In this document: one piece after another, positions 20,870 to 31,964 of the stretch
Layout of the letters: each line of letters starts with the position of its first letter
Position numbering within the stretch: position 1 is the stretch's first letter
Position numbers and translations under genes: made by a program
From: Aradus depressus
Taxonomy: Eukaryota > Arthropoda > Insecta > Hemiptera > Aradidae
Assembly (NCBI GenBank): GCA_963662175.1
Contig: OY759215.1
Coordinates: 25,905,079-25,969,078, forward strand
DNA length: 64,000 nt
Direction of reading: 5' to 3'
The notes under the pieces: model-generated
The model's database searches: none
What the model was told of the DNA's origin: nothing
The model's input: only the letters and a program-made list of their open reading frames with translations

Positions 20870-21130
20870 CGCACACGCGCACAGAACCTGCTACGTCACT
20901 GTACAATGTATTGTGAAGAGGAGCGACTTTGAGGTATATGTACTCCTGAAGACTGGATCCGAAGACTGGTACCTAGCTGTAGTTACAGAGGTAGGCCGCA
21001 TGACAGCGCTCCTGTTTTCCTACTCTCCTTGGGGTCTGTCAGTGCCCCATCTAACTTGGGAGGGTGAGGTTCTCGCTACATTTTCAAAGTGTCAACACGC
21101 GGTTATGTGAGATCGTCGTCGTAAGTTGAG
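20870..21130 (+). promoter_or_regulatory. Upstream region / 5' UTR of the Dok-7-like gene
   Basis: Noticeably less AT-rich and free of known repeats, directly before the first coding exon, so it probably holds the promoter and 5' UTR. I see no clear TATA box or initiator and cannot place the transcription start. A 65-codon frame at 20913-21110 overlaps it, without a known match, and is probably chance. Confidence 0.4.
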
Positions 21131-21187
21131 ATGGCCGACACCAACACTGTCATCGAGGGAGCCGTCAAATTCAGGGACGGAAAAAAG
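21131..21187 (+). CDS. Dok7: Dok-7-like adaptor, first coding exon
   Basis: ATG in fair context (gagATGG) opens 19 codons, MADTNTVIEGAVKFRDGKK, ending at a GTAATT donor in phase 0. The VIEGxVKxRDGKK text is the start of a PH domain and continues exactly into the exon at 24764 (WKSRWAVMRKLSPVA). Joined, the start closely follows the N-terminus of vertebrate Dok-7, which has VEGxVKxRDGKKWKSRW and SPVAD. In vertebrates Dok-7 is a cytoplasmic adaptor with PH and PTB domains that binds and activates the receptor kinase MuSK at the neuromuscular junction. The insect role is inferred only by family. Further exons are not in this window. Repeats fill the first intron, so this gene is embedded in transposon-rich DNA. 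Confidence 0.8.
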
Positions 21188-21731
21188 GTAATTATCAGTT
21201 TTTGTGTACTATTTCTTATTTAAAAAAATATATAAATAAAAAAATATTTATGTGTAATTATAATAATATTTAAATTCCGGGTACTGTAAAATTGAGAAGG
21301 GCGCAAAAAAATAATAATAAGAGAATGAGGGAAAAATGCATTTTTAACTGCATCTACTTCCCGCGCTATTCGTCAGAATTTCGAAGTTAAGTTTTCATTG
21401 GAATTTCATGTTATCGGATGTTCAGTCTTAGAAATGAATCCTCCTACTAAATCTCAGTCATATCAATCCATTCATTACATGGGCAGTTATTAACGTTTTT
21501 GGGTTTCAACCGCCCGTTATTGGGGTTTCTGTGATACGCCATCTTCTCCCGATAGAATGAATGTATCGACACGAAATTTTATTTGACTTTAGAATCTTCT
21601 AAAGATGACACCTATTGATTTTTAACTAAATCGGCCAACGGTAAGGGGGGATTAGGGGGGAGGCTTATAGGTTTTGTGTTACAACTGCAGTTGTATTGAC
21701 ATTAAATTTCATATGTAAATTCGACGATAAC

Positions 21732-22267
21732 CAGGGCCGGCCTGGGGGTAAAATTCAGCCCTGGAATTTAATGGAAACCGGCCCCAAAATTTCATTTCAA
21801 TTCTTTTAATGAAAAAAAAAAAAAAAAAAAAAAATATTTTATATATATATAAATGGGAAAGTAAATAAATGCAATATGATAGTTTAATTAAACATTTAAT
21901 TATTGACTTAAATTATAATTACAAATGATGCATACTTGAAAATTGTTGCAAACAATATATAAAATGCTTTAATTTAATTTAAAACAACATTGAAAGTTAT
22001 GTACATTGATTAGCATTTTATTATGCTATTAACAATTGTTTCATTTGCTGACTCTTTTCTGCTACAATGTCAATGATTTGATCAGTATCGAGATTTTCCA
22101 AAATTTCTTTTTCCATTAGCATAAAAGCCTCCAAGTGATTTTGTGACATGCTGCTCCTAATTCGGCTTTTGATAAATTTTAACACTGAAAAACTTCTTCG
22201 TGATATTTTTCTATGGAACGGCCCCTCTGCCATTTGCCAGAATTGTCAGATGGCCAGTCCGGCCCTG
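21732..22267 (-). mobile_element. hAT transposon, deletion derivative, perfect 8-bp TSD
   Basis: Termini CAGGGCCGGCC and its complement GGCCGGxxxGGCC-type end (agtccggccctg), flanked by the perfect duplication acgataac at 21724-21731 and 22268-22275. The 536-bp element keeps only the end of its transposase (22021-22233, minus) and has an internal A run of about 25. CAGGG ends and 8-bp duplications are established for hAT. Confidence 0.92.
22021..22233 (-). pseudogene. hAT transposase C-terminus
   Basis: A 70-residue frame: RRSFSVLKFIKSRIRSSMSQ at residues 11-30, NHLEAFMLMEKEI, then LDTDQIIDIVAEK. The E/RRxFSxLKxIKxxxRSxMxQxxL pattern is the conserved end of the hAT dimerisation domain, as in ZMYM1/THAP9-related transposases. 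The catalytic DDE part is deleted, so the element cannot move itself. Confidence 0.85.
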
Positions 22268-22499
22268 ACGATAACCATTGATTTTCAGCGGTATCGGTTG
22301 AAGGTCAATCATTCTAATAACTGTTGATGTAATGAATGTATTGACACACAATTTAGAATGAAGATTTAGAAACCACTATGTAAGTTAAATATTGAATTTT
22401 ATCCCAACCGGTCGATTGGCTTTGGAGGGAAAGCAACAACTTAATTGATTAATTCGTGCTGGGGAAGTACATAGCCGTTGATTCACCCACGAATTTTTT

Positions 22500-23560
22500 T
22501 TTACGTTTACCATAGAATGATATCATTTTTTAAATCAAGGGGTTGCGAATCATGAAATTCCGTTGAAATTTCAACATCGAATTTTTGACCAATTACATAA
22601 CTTCCTCTGTACTTCGTATAGCTGGAGAATTAACGTTATAACTTCTTATGGTGATCATAAACTGAAAGAAATTGTGAAGTTGAAAATCATAGTTTAATGT
22701 TGACATTTTACGAAGGGTGACTTAGACAGCGAGAAATTAGATCGATAGAAAAATGACATTAGGAACCTTCTTTACTTTTTATGTTTTTTTTTTTGTTTTG
22801 TTTTTTAAACATTGTCTTTTGTGAATCTTTATGAATGGATTGGACGCTCCGTGGGCCGCGCATTTCCGGTTTCTTGCCGACTGCCGACAGTCTGTCGTTC
22901 CAAGCCATCTTCAACAGTAACTTCAAACGAAAGATGCAGGAATTAATAAATTACATTTTCGCCCCCTCTTCTAAGCCAATCGACGGTTTGGACAAAAGCG
23001 CAATAATCTGACTTCTGAATTCCATACTAAATTGTGTCCCATATCCCCCAACTCCTTAAGCTGATTCCACTAAAACTCAATAGGTGTGGGGTGGCTCTTA
23101 GTGTGTTTTCGATACACATATATAATAATATAATTTCTTGTCGATTTTGGTAGTTGTCGTGTTCACAGACACACACGCTACAGAATTTTTTTTTTTCATT
23201 TCGATATCAGGAGGTCAGAAAACATGAAATTCCTTTGAAAAATCCACATCGAATTTTTGATCGATTACGTAACTTCATACTTCGGATAGTTGAGAAAGTA
23301 AAAAGCCGTCGGTGAATCATCGGCAATTATTTCCCCCCCCAGAATTAATCGTAATTTTGAACCGAAATTTTGACCAAAAATACAAGTTGACTTCTGAATC
23401 CTCACACTGAATTTCCTGTTCAAACATTCATTACATCGGCATTATTTAGGGCTTTTGAGTTCTGTTGGAAAACATGAAAATACGGTGAAACCTCAACATC
23501 GAATTTCTGAACGATTATATAACTTTTACTTTTCTTCGTATAGCTACGTAAAATATAAAT
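22500..23560 (-). repeat. Cluster of minus family A fragments
   Basis: Heads reversed near 22620 and 23270-23300 and 23530; tail reversed near 23310 (gtcggtgaatcatcggcaat). The stretch 22640-22960 is not family A: it has T runs and a GC-richer part (ggccgcgcatttccggtttc) with no recognised function. Confidence 0.7.
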
Positions 23561-24154
23561 TTACCTATATATATATTTACAATAAATTATATCATTATTG
23601 CTAAGTTAATATCTTCCAAAAATTAGTTCTGATTAAAGTTTCAAGTAGCATCTTTGAGAAAAGGGATGTGCATATTTTTCAAATGGCGGTAAACCCTTTC
23701 GACTAAGTTTCGTCCAATACGTTGCCTCGTAAGGGGGTGGATTTATCCTAAATTCAACTTCTATATTTTTCTTTTTCAATGAAGGGTATTTTTATGTATA
23801 CAAAAAAAAATCTCTCTAGCCACCTCTATTAACAGGTAAAACTATTTTTCCCTCTCAGCTTTCAATTGAATTTTTTTTCTAACATCCAATTGCTTTTTTT
23901 CATTCACTTTGCCCATAGCCCGTTGAAGATTTTTATTTTTCAATATAATTTGTTATTTTTATTTTTTGATAATTTTTTTTTTCTCATCGTCCATCAATAA
24001 GGGTAGGTTTTATCACTTTAGATTGATAGATTGAAATATATCAAGAGGATATAAAATAAATAAAATACATGCGAAGCGAAAATAATTTATGTTCCACTAC
24101 TACCCTCAATATTTATTGCTTTTTAATTGATAAAAATGACATTAGTCGCCTTTC

Positions 24155-24705
24155 GTTATACGAAGTATAGGGGAAGTTATATAATCGGTCAGAAATTCGA
24201 TGCGGAGTTTTTAATGGAATTTCATATTTTCTGACCTTTAGATTCCAAAAATAAAAAATAAATTGTGTTTTTTTTTATGAAATTTTATATTTTAATCCAT
24301 ACCCAATAAAAATGGCAGCTATCAATTTTCCGTAAAATTACTCGAAGGTAAAGGGGGGGGAGGGGGTTTAAAGGAGGGAGGATTGACTCAAAAACCCAAT
24401 AAACAGCCGACGTAATGAATGTAACGACATGAAATTTTATACTTAAATTCAAAACCCCATTAAGAGGACAGTATTAATTTTCCGCGAAATGTTCCACGGG
24501 ACGTGTTTACCAGAGAAAAGGGGCTTGACTTAAACACCCTAATAACTGCCGATGTAAATGAATGTATTGACACTTTATTATGAAGATTCAGAAGCCATTA
24601 TGTCAGTATAATATTGAGTTTTATTCCAAACGCTCGTTTAACGTAACGTAAATAATACATTCTTGCTGGGGAAGTACATGCCGGTGATTCACTGAAGACT
24701 TTTTT
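24155..24705 (+). repeat. Family A, near-complete copy
   Basis: Head 'ttatacgaagtataggggaag' at 24155, three modules with 'cgaaaacccaataa'-like joins, tail 'tgctggggaagtacatgcc' and 'ggtgattcactgaagac'. About 550 bp; useful as a reference. It ends just before Dok-7-like exon 2. Confidence 0.85.
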
Positions 24706-24763
24706 TAATAGTTTATTTGATTGATTATTTTTTCGTATTTCATCAATAAATTTTTTATTCCAG

Positions 24764-24809
24764 TGGAAGTCAAGATGGGCCGTAATGCGCAAATTGTCGC
24801 CAGTTGCAG
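24764..24809 (+). CDS. Dok7: Dok-7-like adaptor, second coding exon
   Basis: A 46-nt exon between 'tttttattccag' and GTAATTG. It reads WKSRWAVMRKLSPVA plus one base (phase 1), continuing the PH domain from exon 1 in frame. The invariant PH-domain W of strand beta 2 (KSRW) is present. The human DOK7 gene, as I recall its mutation numbering (an acceptor at c.101), also has a second exon of about 46 nt, so the exon borders appear conserved. Expected next is an exon of about 230 nt beginning with the second base of a D codon and reading CLxxxxY; I did not find it between here and 64000, so intron 2 is either longer than 39 kb or the exon was missed. Confidence 0.82.
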
Positions 24810-24894
24810 GTAATTGTCTTTATTTCCTTTTGAACATTACTAATTTTGAGAGGTTTCTTAGTGACATTTTTAATAATGTTGAAATTTACTATTT

Positions 24895-25055
24895 GTATAT
24901 ATATCTTACTAATATATAAATGGACAACGTTCGTTTGATGTTTGGGCTAACCTTAAAACCTACTGAACCGATTTTCAGTATATTTTTTTTCTATGAATTC
25001 CTTACCTTTCCGCAGTGGTTATAGGCCAAAAAAAATTTTCTTTTTTACAATTTTG
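24895..25055 (+). repeat. Family G repeat copy
   Basis: Contains 'tactaatatataaatggac', 'cgttcgtttgatgtttgggc', 'ctactgaaccgattttcag' and 'gaattccttacctttccgc'. Such 'actaatatataaatg...ctgaaccgatttt' text is common in insect interspersed repeats. The end portion is repeated inverted at 10125-10205. Confidence 0.65.
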
Positions 25056-25140
25056 TAAATAAAATAATATATAAATATGGAAAAGTAACTATAAAAAAGC
25101 ATTAGAGCATCCAGGGTTCAGAGTAAAAATAAAAAAAAGT

Positions 25141-25352
25141 ATTTTTTTTATTTATTTTTTTTTTATCAAATTGGCCTCGTCAGACACCAGCCATATATGT
25201 TTGTTATTAAGTTATTTACTACATCCATGGCCCCGGGAGGGAGTTCTATCTACGAAATAAAACTTACTCCTGGACGGGATTCGAACCCGCAAACCATGGT
25301 GAGACCATGCGACCAAAGCCCTACGCCCTAGCCCACACGGCCACCATGACCC
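25141..25352 (-). mobile_element. Second SINE family, tRNA-Leu/Ser-like head
   Basis: On the minus strand it opens with 'gtcatggtggccgtgtggg' and 'ctagggcg' (box A-like), an extended arm, then 'gcgggttcgaatcccgtcc' (box B), a body ending 'ggctggtgtctgacgaggcc', and a poly-A tail (T run at 25141-25164). Head layout with a long variable arm suggests a tRNA-Leu or tRNA-Ser origin. Short flanking aaaaaagta copies may be the target duplication. Confidence 0.8.
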
Positions 25353-25729
25353 TAAAAAAGTAATGTAAAACTTGCTTTCCATTCGTACAGTGTGGTGTCT
25401 AAACGAACACCGACTAGTAGCTCAAAGGGGAGGAAATACGAGGTTCATTCACGCATTACATATACATACAAATAAATGCTTAAATATTCATTCAAAAATA
25501 TTATTTATATTCACAATAAAAAATAAATATTTAAGCAATAATATAAAATTAATAACTATTCGATAAACAGCCAGGTGTATTTGTCATAAAATACAAAATA
25601 CAAAGTTAGCAGAATACATTTACATATGTAACATGACAGCTCAAAATTAATTGTATACAGTAAAATAAACGTCTATACAACAAACAGCCAAGTTAATTCT
25701 CGCAGAAAAAAAATATATATATATTTATA

Positions 25730-26063
25730 GGTTAGGTTAGGTTTTATGACTCACGCCCGGGCTTTAACTACGAGGTCATATCGCCTACTACCAGAGCGCT
25801 CTTTCATCACTCTGGTGGACATGAGCCCGACTCTACTGTGGGAGTCCTAAATTTTGCCTACCCTAAATTTTTATTCACCTAGGGTAGGGGTCTTTAACGA
25901 GTACCTGACATGGTACAGGCTCGGGACCATCGCTTAACGTCCCATCCGAAGGACGGCGTGCTTAAGTTTATTTTACCTCCCAGATAAAATAAACTAAAGG
26001 CCTCGGTCGGGTTACGAACCCACGACCTTGAGCTCAGAAGTCAAGCACGCGTACCACTGAGCC
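25730..26063 (-). mobile_element. SINE with AACCT tail, head truncated
   Basis: Tail of four TTAGG-type units, intact body, head stopping at 'gcgtaccactgagc'. AT-rich flanks (atatatttat) may be the duplication. Confidence 0.9.
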
Positions 26064-27469
26064 ATATATTTATTTTATATTATTGCATAGATATTTATTT
26101 TATATACATGTAGTACATTTTATCGTGATGTCATGTATCAGTTGTAGTTTTTTTTTTTTTTTTTTTTCACACTTTTTTTTATATATACAATACTATTTTC
26201 GAATGAATATTTAAATATTTATTTGCATGTATGTAGAGTGCGCGATTGAACCTCGTATCCCTTTGCCTTTGAGCTATTAGTCAGAGTTCGGTTAGACACT
26301 GCACTATACGGATGGTGAGCACACCCTCATACTTTAATGATTTTCCTAATTACTGCTCCATATTTATATGTTATATGTATTTATAGATGTGCCACTGATG
26401 ATGACACACCGTTTCTGGTCGAAAATAAAGCAATGCAAAGACAACCTCTTTTATGTCTCTGATCACTTTTGTCCCACTATCATGTATGCTTGCTCTTTCT
26501 TTTCACGTCACAAATAACGTTTAACTCCAAGACAAACAACACAATTGTGTAAAAAGTTAATTTTTCATTATGTGATAATTAGCAGATAAGGCTTTTATAA
26601 AGTCATGAAAGAGTTAAATTACAACATATTATTAGGCTATCGTGTTGGACAAGCACGCGACTTCACATTCCGATAAGGTTTTATCTGTGAATAAAAAAAT
26701 CTTTTTGTGTCCTGTGTTCCTGATTTTAGTCGTCACGCACGAATAAACCTTGAATTTAATAACGTACAACATTTATGTCTAATTACGAAGCGCATTATGC
26801 ACTTCATCACCTCGACACGACATGATCCTATTTAAAAATTAAGTATAAAAGTGCATTTTCCATTGTTACGTACAAGTTCCGAAGGAACAGAATCTGATTG
26901 TACTAACCTCAAAACGTTTTCCGTATGACGGCTGTGCGTGTATAACATTTTCTTACTTTCGCAATGACTTCCTCAAAAATGCTCCGTTTTTTTAATTTTT
27001 TTTTTTTTTTTTTTGTGGTTATTGGCACTAGCACTGGAAGTCAGTCTCTGGTAGATTCGGATGCCAAGTCCTCACTATTCAAAGGAACTAAATCCATCCT
27101 AGTTCAAATCCAATCAAAATAGAATAATAGATAGGCCAAGTTTCATTTGTCATAAAATAAGTCAATTTTTTCAAAAAACTATAGATTTTAATTGGCCGCC
27201 ATTTTGTATTCCATCGGTTTTGAGATTTCAGACTGATATTTTTTGGATCTCGAGGATGGATATTTTGAAAATTTCATAATAAAAATTTTCATAAAATAAG
27301 TCACCCTTGTCGCACTGGGCTCCTGGACTATAATGTTATCACCAGTAGAGAGAGTCAAACAGCGGCACCCAAAATTCCTATTCCAAAATTTGACTCTGAA
27401 CACTAGTTGCACAACTTACGTATGTAAGCAATACTGTTACATCTGAATACATTTTTTCTATCTGTGTCG
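26064..27469. other. No gene seen
   Basis: AT-rich with T runs at 26150-26167 and 26997-27014; the second may be the poly-A tail of an unrecognised minus-strand retroposon ('gctagtgccaataaccac'). Contains the motif at 26395. Confidence 0.4.
26395..26425 (+). ncRNA. Hammerhead-like motif
   Basis: CTGATGA, T, GAC then a 12-base loop, GTC, GAAAA. Preceded by gtgcca as at 10704. Confidence 0.4.
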
Positions 27470-27471
27470 AT

Positions 27472-27795
27472 ATAATTAGTTATTGTGACTCATGCCCGGG
27501 CTTTAGTTACGAGGTCATATCGCCTACTACCAGAGCGCTCTTTCCTTTGGTGGACATGAGCTCTACTGCGGGTGTACTAAATTTTACCTACCTGGGTTTT
27601 ATTCACCTAGGGGTCTTTAACGAGTACCTGACATCGTCCAGGCTCGGAACCATCGCTCAACGTCCCATCCGAAGGACGGCGTTCTCAAGTTTATTTTACC
27701 TCCCAGATAAAATAGACTAAGGGCCACGGCCGGGTTTCGAACACGATCTTGAGCTCAGAAGACAAGCACGCATACCACTGAGATACCGGCGCCCT
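27472..27795 (-). mobile_element. SINE with TAGTTATTGTGAC-type tail
   Basis: Full head 'ataccggcgccct' and body with several small deletions (e.g. in 'ctctttcctttggtgg'). Tail lacks AACCT units. No clean duplication. Confidence 0.9.
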
Positions 27796-27799
27796 CAAA

Positions 27800-28260
27800 A
27801 TATACGAGTATATCTTCATAACCTCTTAGTTACTTCTCATCCCAAAAATATTGTTGAAGAACAAAATTTAAACATTATAACATGAATAATTTATTAAGTT
27901 TTAGACTAGCCTCGTTCTAATATAAATGAACTGTAAAATTACATCTTAAATAACCATAAAGTTCAACTATCCTAGGTTCATATTTGGAGATGGAGTTCAT
28001 ATAATATTCTACGATCTGGAGATCATATAACTTTATGGTCTAATCATTATGTAAATATTTATATAAATACAAGTCCTCATGCTGTTTACTTAATTATTAA
28101 TTTACCCTCTGTTGTCAAGTACCTCCATATGCATTACAATGCCTCTTTTCAACAAATTGAACAAGTCAATTAATCAACACCAACGTAAAAATATTAAAGA
28201 AAAGTCGATAAAGAGTCATTGAAAAGAAAGTGAGATCAGGTCGATAAAAAGCAACTTCTA
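27800..28260. other. No gene seen
   Basis: AT-rich; repeats the word 'gttcatata' and 'ataactttatgg' with no family match. Confidence 0.4.
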
Positions 28261-28471
28261 GAATTTCTGGAAGCTTTCATCACTGAGGGACCTGTTTTGA
28301 TATTATACATTATTAGTGAATTATATATGCTAGATTTGAGTAAATATATGACACTAAAAATAAATGTGACTTCACTAACAAAATAACACTTAAATCATTT
28401 ACACCAAAACAAACTAAAATATTATTTCTAGACATAAACAATTAAAACTAAATAATAAAGTATATCATGAA

Positions 28472-29087
28472 TAAGGGATGTAAAACTATCGATAGTTGAC
28501 GTTAATGATAGTTTCGATACTATCGGCGATAAACTATTTAAATCTCGTTTTCGCAGTGCCGAATACAGAACTTCCGGGAACACTTCCAATTTGAAGGATC
28601 ACTTGTTGATTTTTTGTTTTATTTTATTTTGTTGAGATTTCTGATGTTCTAGTGTTTGATTTTAGTTGTTCGTTTTTGATGTGACATTTTTTGTTAGTAC
28701 CTAACAATGGAAACTCATCTGGTCAATATATTATATGTATACGTGTTTTGAATTCATATTTTTATGTGCAATTGAAGTATGTAGTTTAGTTGCTGATTGC
28801 GTTAACGAACCGATCTGATCAGTTGAAGTACGTATTGTCGTTGAGCTTTTTTGCTACTAAAAGAAATATAGATACTAACACTGTACGACATCTTGTTTAT
28901 TTATCTTTCCTAAATTACTTACATGGTACATGTGTGCATATACATGAGCATAGAGTGACTGAATGTCATTTCTGCTTGAAAAAATATTTGGATAGTACTT
29001 AAACTATAGTTTCAATAACTATCGATATCCTTGATATTTTAAAACTCGGTACTATCGATATCGCTATCGATAGTTTTACACCCTTTA
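28472..29087. mobile_element. hAT-like MITE, 616 bp
   Basis: 24-bp terminal inverted repeats with two mismatches, containing GTAAAACTATCGATAG (28472-28495, 29064-29087). Flanked by catgaa on both sides (28466-28471, 29088-29093). Subterminal CTATCGATAG-like words recur, possible transposase sites. An internal frame at 28790-29002 has no known match. hAT normally gives 8 bp, so the six matching bases leave some doubt. Confidence 0.8.
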
Positions 29088-29204
29088 CATGAATATACAC
29101 TCAAAGATCGTAATATATTATATTTATTAATTGGGGAAGGATTGACCAACGATGTAATAAGAAGGAGCTTGTGATCGAATGAAAGAATCTTGGGGAATCT
29201 CTTC

Positions 29205-29238
29205 AAAGCTTTCATCACTGAAGGTGCCTTCTTCAGGA
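29205..29238 (-). ncRNA. Hammerhead-like motif, CTGAAGA variant
   Basis: Minus strand reads CTGAAGA, A, GGCAC-CTTCA-GTGAT (imperfect stem), GAAAGC. Confidence 0.35.
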
Positions 29239-29289
29239 CCTGTTTTGATATTATACATTATAATTCAAATTAATATTCAATATTAGTAA

Positions 29290-29615
29290 ATTCAAAGCCA
29301 CATAAGGATGACACATAATAAGTTTCAGCCAAATCGGCCAAAGAGAATATGTGGATTAGAGAGGGAGCTCAACTCAAAAAGCACTCCTCAATCTCTTCTG
29401 CTTGATTTGGATGAAAATCAATAGATGTCGCCCTTACGAGGTTTTGGATACACATAGAACATTTCATGTTGATATATTCATTTTATCTATCACACACATA
29501 TTTTTTTTTATTATTTTTTTTTTTCATTTTTAGAATTTCGGTAAACATGAAAATCCGGGGAAAACTGAAAATCAAATTTCCGACCTATTCAACATATTTC
29601 TTGGTATAACTGCGA
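29290..29615. repeat. Family A fragments, converging
   Basis: Plus part to about 29385 (agtttcagccaaatcggcc), then a minus part to the head 'ttggtataactgcgaaag'. Confidence 0.65.
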
Positions 29616-29956
29616 AAGTATTATGAGTTAGGTTCAGGGGATTGATTTAGACGTGCCTGACACCCCCCTAATTCTTGGAAGAGACAAAGCCTCCGAGAGA
29701 TAAATGGCTCGACGCCTGGGGGAAGGAATGCAGATAAAGCGGTAACAAGAAGCTGCGGGATCTTTATAAGCCCTTCATTTCGTATCCTTTGTAATTTTGT
29801 AAAGATAGGTTCAAGATGGCTTGGATACATAGAAAGAAAAAATATAGTGTGGGCTTGAACACACCCCAGAAATTAAATTTCTTTCGTGATTTTTTAATTT
29901 TTTTTTTTTTTTTTATCCATAAATATTATTTTTACTAGACAAAAGATCCAAATTGA

Positions 29957-30165
29957 GGATGGAGGTCGTTGAGTATGCTCAGGTTTCGCAAGAACCATAT
30001 TGCCAATGGATGAAAAACTCTTATTTCTTGTCTCTCCATTTTCTATTGTGTGCCTTTCCTGAGGGAGAAGCAAGAGTATATTGGAGGAGGAAAAGAAGAA
30101 GAAGAAGATGGATGGAGGTCGTTGAGTATGCTCAGGTTTCGCAAAAACCATATCGCCAATGGATG
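29957..30165 (+). repeat. Local duplication, about 55-bp unit
   Basis: 'gatggaggtcgttgagtatg' plus 'ctcaggtttcgcaa' and 'ccaatggatgaa' occur at 29958 and again at 30111, separated by about 100 bp with a purine-rich GAAGAA run. Confidence 0.8.
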
Positions 30166-30920
30166 AACTTATCCCTAGTCTTTCGCTACCCCTATTATGT
30201 GCTCAGTAGCAAGAAGATGGTATTTTGTAAAAATAAGAGAAATTCCAAAGAGATGAAATAGAGCTATAGATTGTTAGATTTATAGCGCTGATTGGAGGAG
30301 GGGATGATGGATCCTGACTGTCGGTAGTGATGATGATGACACAATCCCCCCTCCACCCTATCTACCTCTATTATCAAACAATCATTTATCATGACCCACC
30401 CATCCACGCACCTTTTTGATTTCTTTATATCATCTGTCACTTTTGATTTCAATTTCCTGTAACTTCATCCATCGATTGATACTACATTTCTCCATTTCCA
30501 TTTTCTTTCCGGGGTCCTGATTTCCGGGAATGGGTAACGATCTTTTTTTTGAATCAGGGGTCCAGGGTTCATTCCGAATAATTCCTTATGAAATAAGCTG
30601 GGGATCCAGCGGAAAGATGAGCTAAATATGGGATTTATCAACTACCTATCAAAGCTGTGCTTTTTGAAGGAAAATTTTGGTTGATCACCTCTCCTCCAGC
30701 CGATTTTGGTGAAATAGTTGCTGTCCTCATGGGTTTCTGGTTACACTTAATAATTTTTTTTTTTTTCAGTATTGGATTTAGAGAATCAGAAAACTTGAAA
30801 TTCCGATTTGAAGAGAGGAAGGCACGCCTTGGTATGTTTCCAAAACATCGCTGATAGGCAAGAGCTAACATAACTTCCGAGGAAAACAGCACAGTGCTGG
30901 TGAACCGGATCCTTTCAAAT
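30166..30920. other. No gene seen
   Basis: Weak family A traces at 30690-30810 (ggtttctggttacac, gaatcagaaaacttgaaattcc). The remainder has no recognised content. Confidence 0.4.
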
Positions 30921-30925
30921 GTATT

Positions 30926-31212
30926 AGTTATTATGACTCATGCTCGGGCTTTAACTACGAGGTCATATTATACTACCAGAGCACTCTTTCGTCACTCTGG
31001 TGGCACGCAAGCCCCGACTTAGGAGAATTTTGCCTATCCTAAATTTTTATTCACCTAGGGCATTAACGACTATCTGACATCGTACTGGCTCGGGACAATC
31101 GCTTAACGTCCCCTCCGAAGGACCAGATAAAATAAACTAAGGGCCCCGGCCGGGTTTCGAACCCACGATCTTGAGCTCAGAAGGCAAGCACGCATACCAC
31201 TAGTGGCGCCCT
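30926..31212 (-). mobile_element. SINE, 14-bp TSD
   Basis: Tail of the TAGTTATTATGAC type, body with deletions, damaged head 'ccactagtggcgccct'. Duplication ctttcaaat(g/a)tatt at 30912-30925 and 31213-31226. Confidence 0.92.
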
Positions 31213-31664
31213 CTTTCAAATATATTGAAATGATGTACTTATAACACTGAAGTGAGATAAAAAATAGCTTTATAACCTCAAAAACTGTTACATGGTTTAA
31301 CGATTCAGATTGTGTAGAACATCAAGTGTCGGACGTAAATATGTCATATCATGAAAAGCCTAGGCATTTAATGTAATTTCACAATATGCTGGCAGTTCAT
31401 GAAATGCCTTGTTTTTCCTTGAAATAACGTATTTCACTAAGTGACTACGACATATATACTAATTAGATGTGGATAAATGAGAGCTGGAGGATTGTGTGCA
31501 CCTGACTGATTGCAGACCTGAGTGGAGGTGTCTCCTGTCATGGAACTCTAGTCTCTCCCTTTGAAGTGTCCATCACCATACACCTTAGGCCCCAGTTGGC
31601 AAAAGCCCATCCTGAAATGATGTGTCGATCATGACTAGGTCATGATAGAAGAGTTATGGTTAAA

Positions 31665-31940
31665 CCTTTTAACTACAAGGTCATATCGCCTACTACCAGA
31701 GCGCTCTTTCGTCACTCTGGTGGACATAAGTCTGACTCTACTATGGGAGTCCTAAATTTTGCCTTCCTTAAATTTTATGACATCGTACAGGCTTGGGACC
31801 ATCGCTTAACGATCATCGGCGTGCTTAAGTTTATTTTTCCTCTCTGATAAAATAAACTAAGGGCTTCGGCCGGGTTTCGAACCCGCAAAGTTAAGCTCAA
31901 TAGGCAATAAGCAGCGTACGACTCAGCTATCGGCGTCCTT
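31665..31940 (-). mobile_element. SINE, diverged, tail lost
   Basis: Runs from 'cttttaactacaaggtcat' to head 'ctcagctatcggcgtcctt', with a deletion between 'aaattttat' and 'gacatcgtac'. Confidence 0.88.
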
Positions 31941-31964
31941 TAAAAATTGAATTCCTATTTATGC

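Larger units (their letters stand above)
21350..22495 (+). repeat. Family A copy interrupted by hAT
   Basis: Head (acttcccgcgctattcgtcag) and modules to 21731; the copy resumes after the hAT element at 22276 ('cattgattttcagcgg') and runs to the tail 'gtgctggggaagtacatagc' and 'gattcaccc'. Confidence 0.8.
21188..24763 (+). other. Dok-7-like intron 1 (repeat-filled)
   Basis: GT at 21188 and AG at 24762-24763, 3,576 bp. It contains several family A copies and one hAT element (21732-22267), with A/T-rich filler at 21190-21345 and 23560-24150 where nothing else was seen. Confidence 0.75.
28262..29270 (-). mobile_element. Direct-repeat-flanked retroelement remnant
   Basis: Sequence 'agctttcatcactga' followed by 'gacctgttttgatattatac' occurs at 28271-28312 and again at 29209-29258. 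The right copy keeps an extra 16 bases that complete a hammerhead-like motif; the left copy lacks them. This resembles the paired terminal repeats of a Penelope-like element, with a hAT MITE inserted between. No coding remnant was found. Confidence 0.4.

Noticed and set aside
20913..21110. 65-codon frame before the Dok-7-like start
   Set aside because: No known motif, ends before the real ATG; more likely 5' UTR or promoter.
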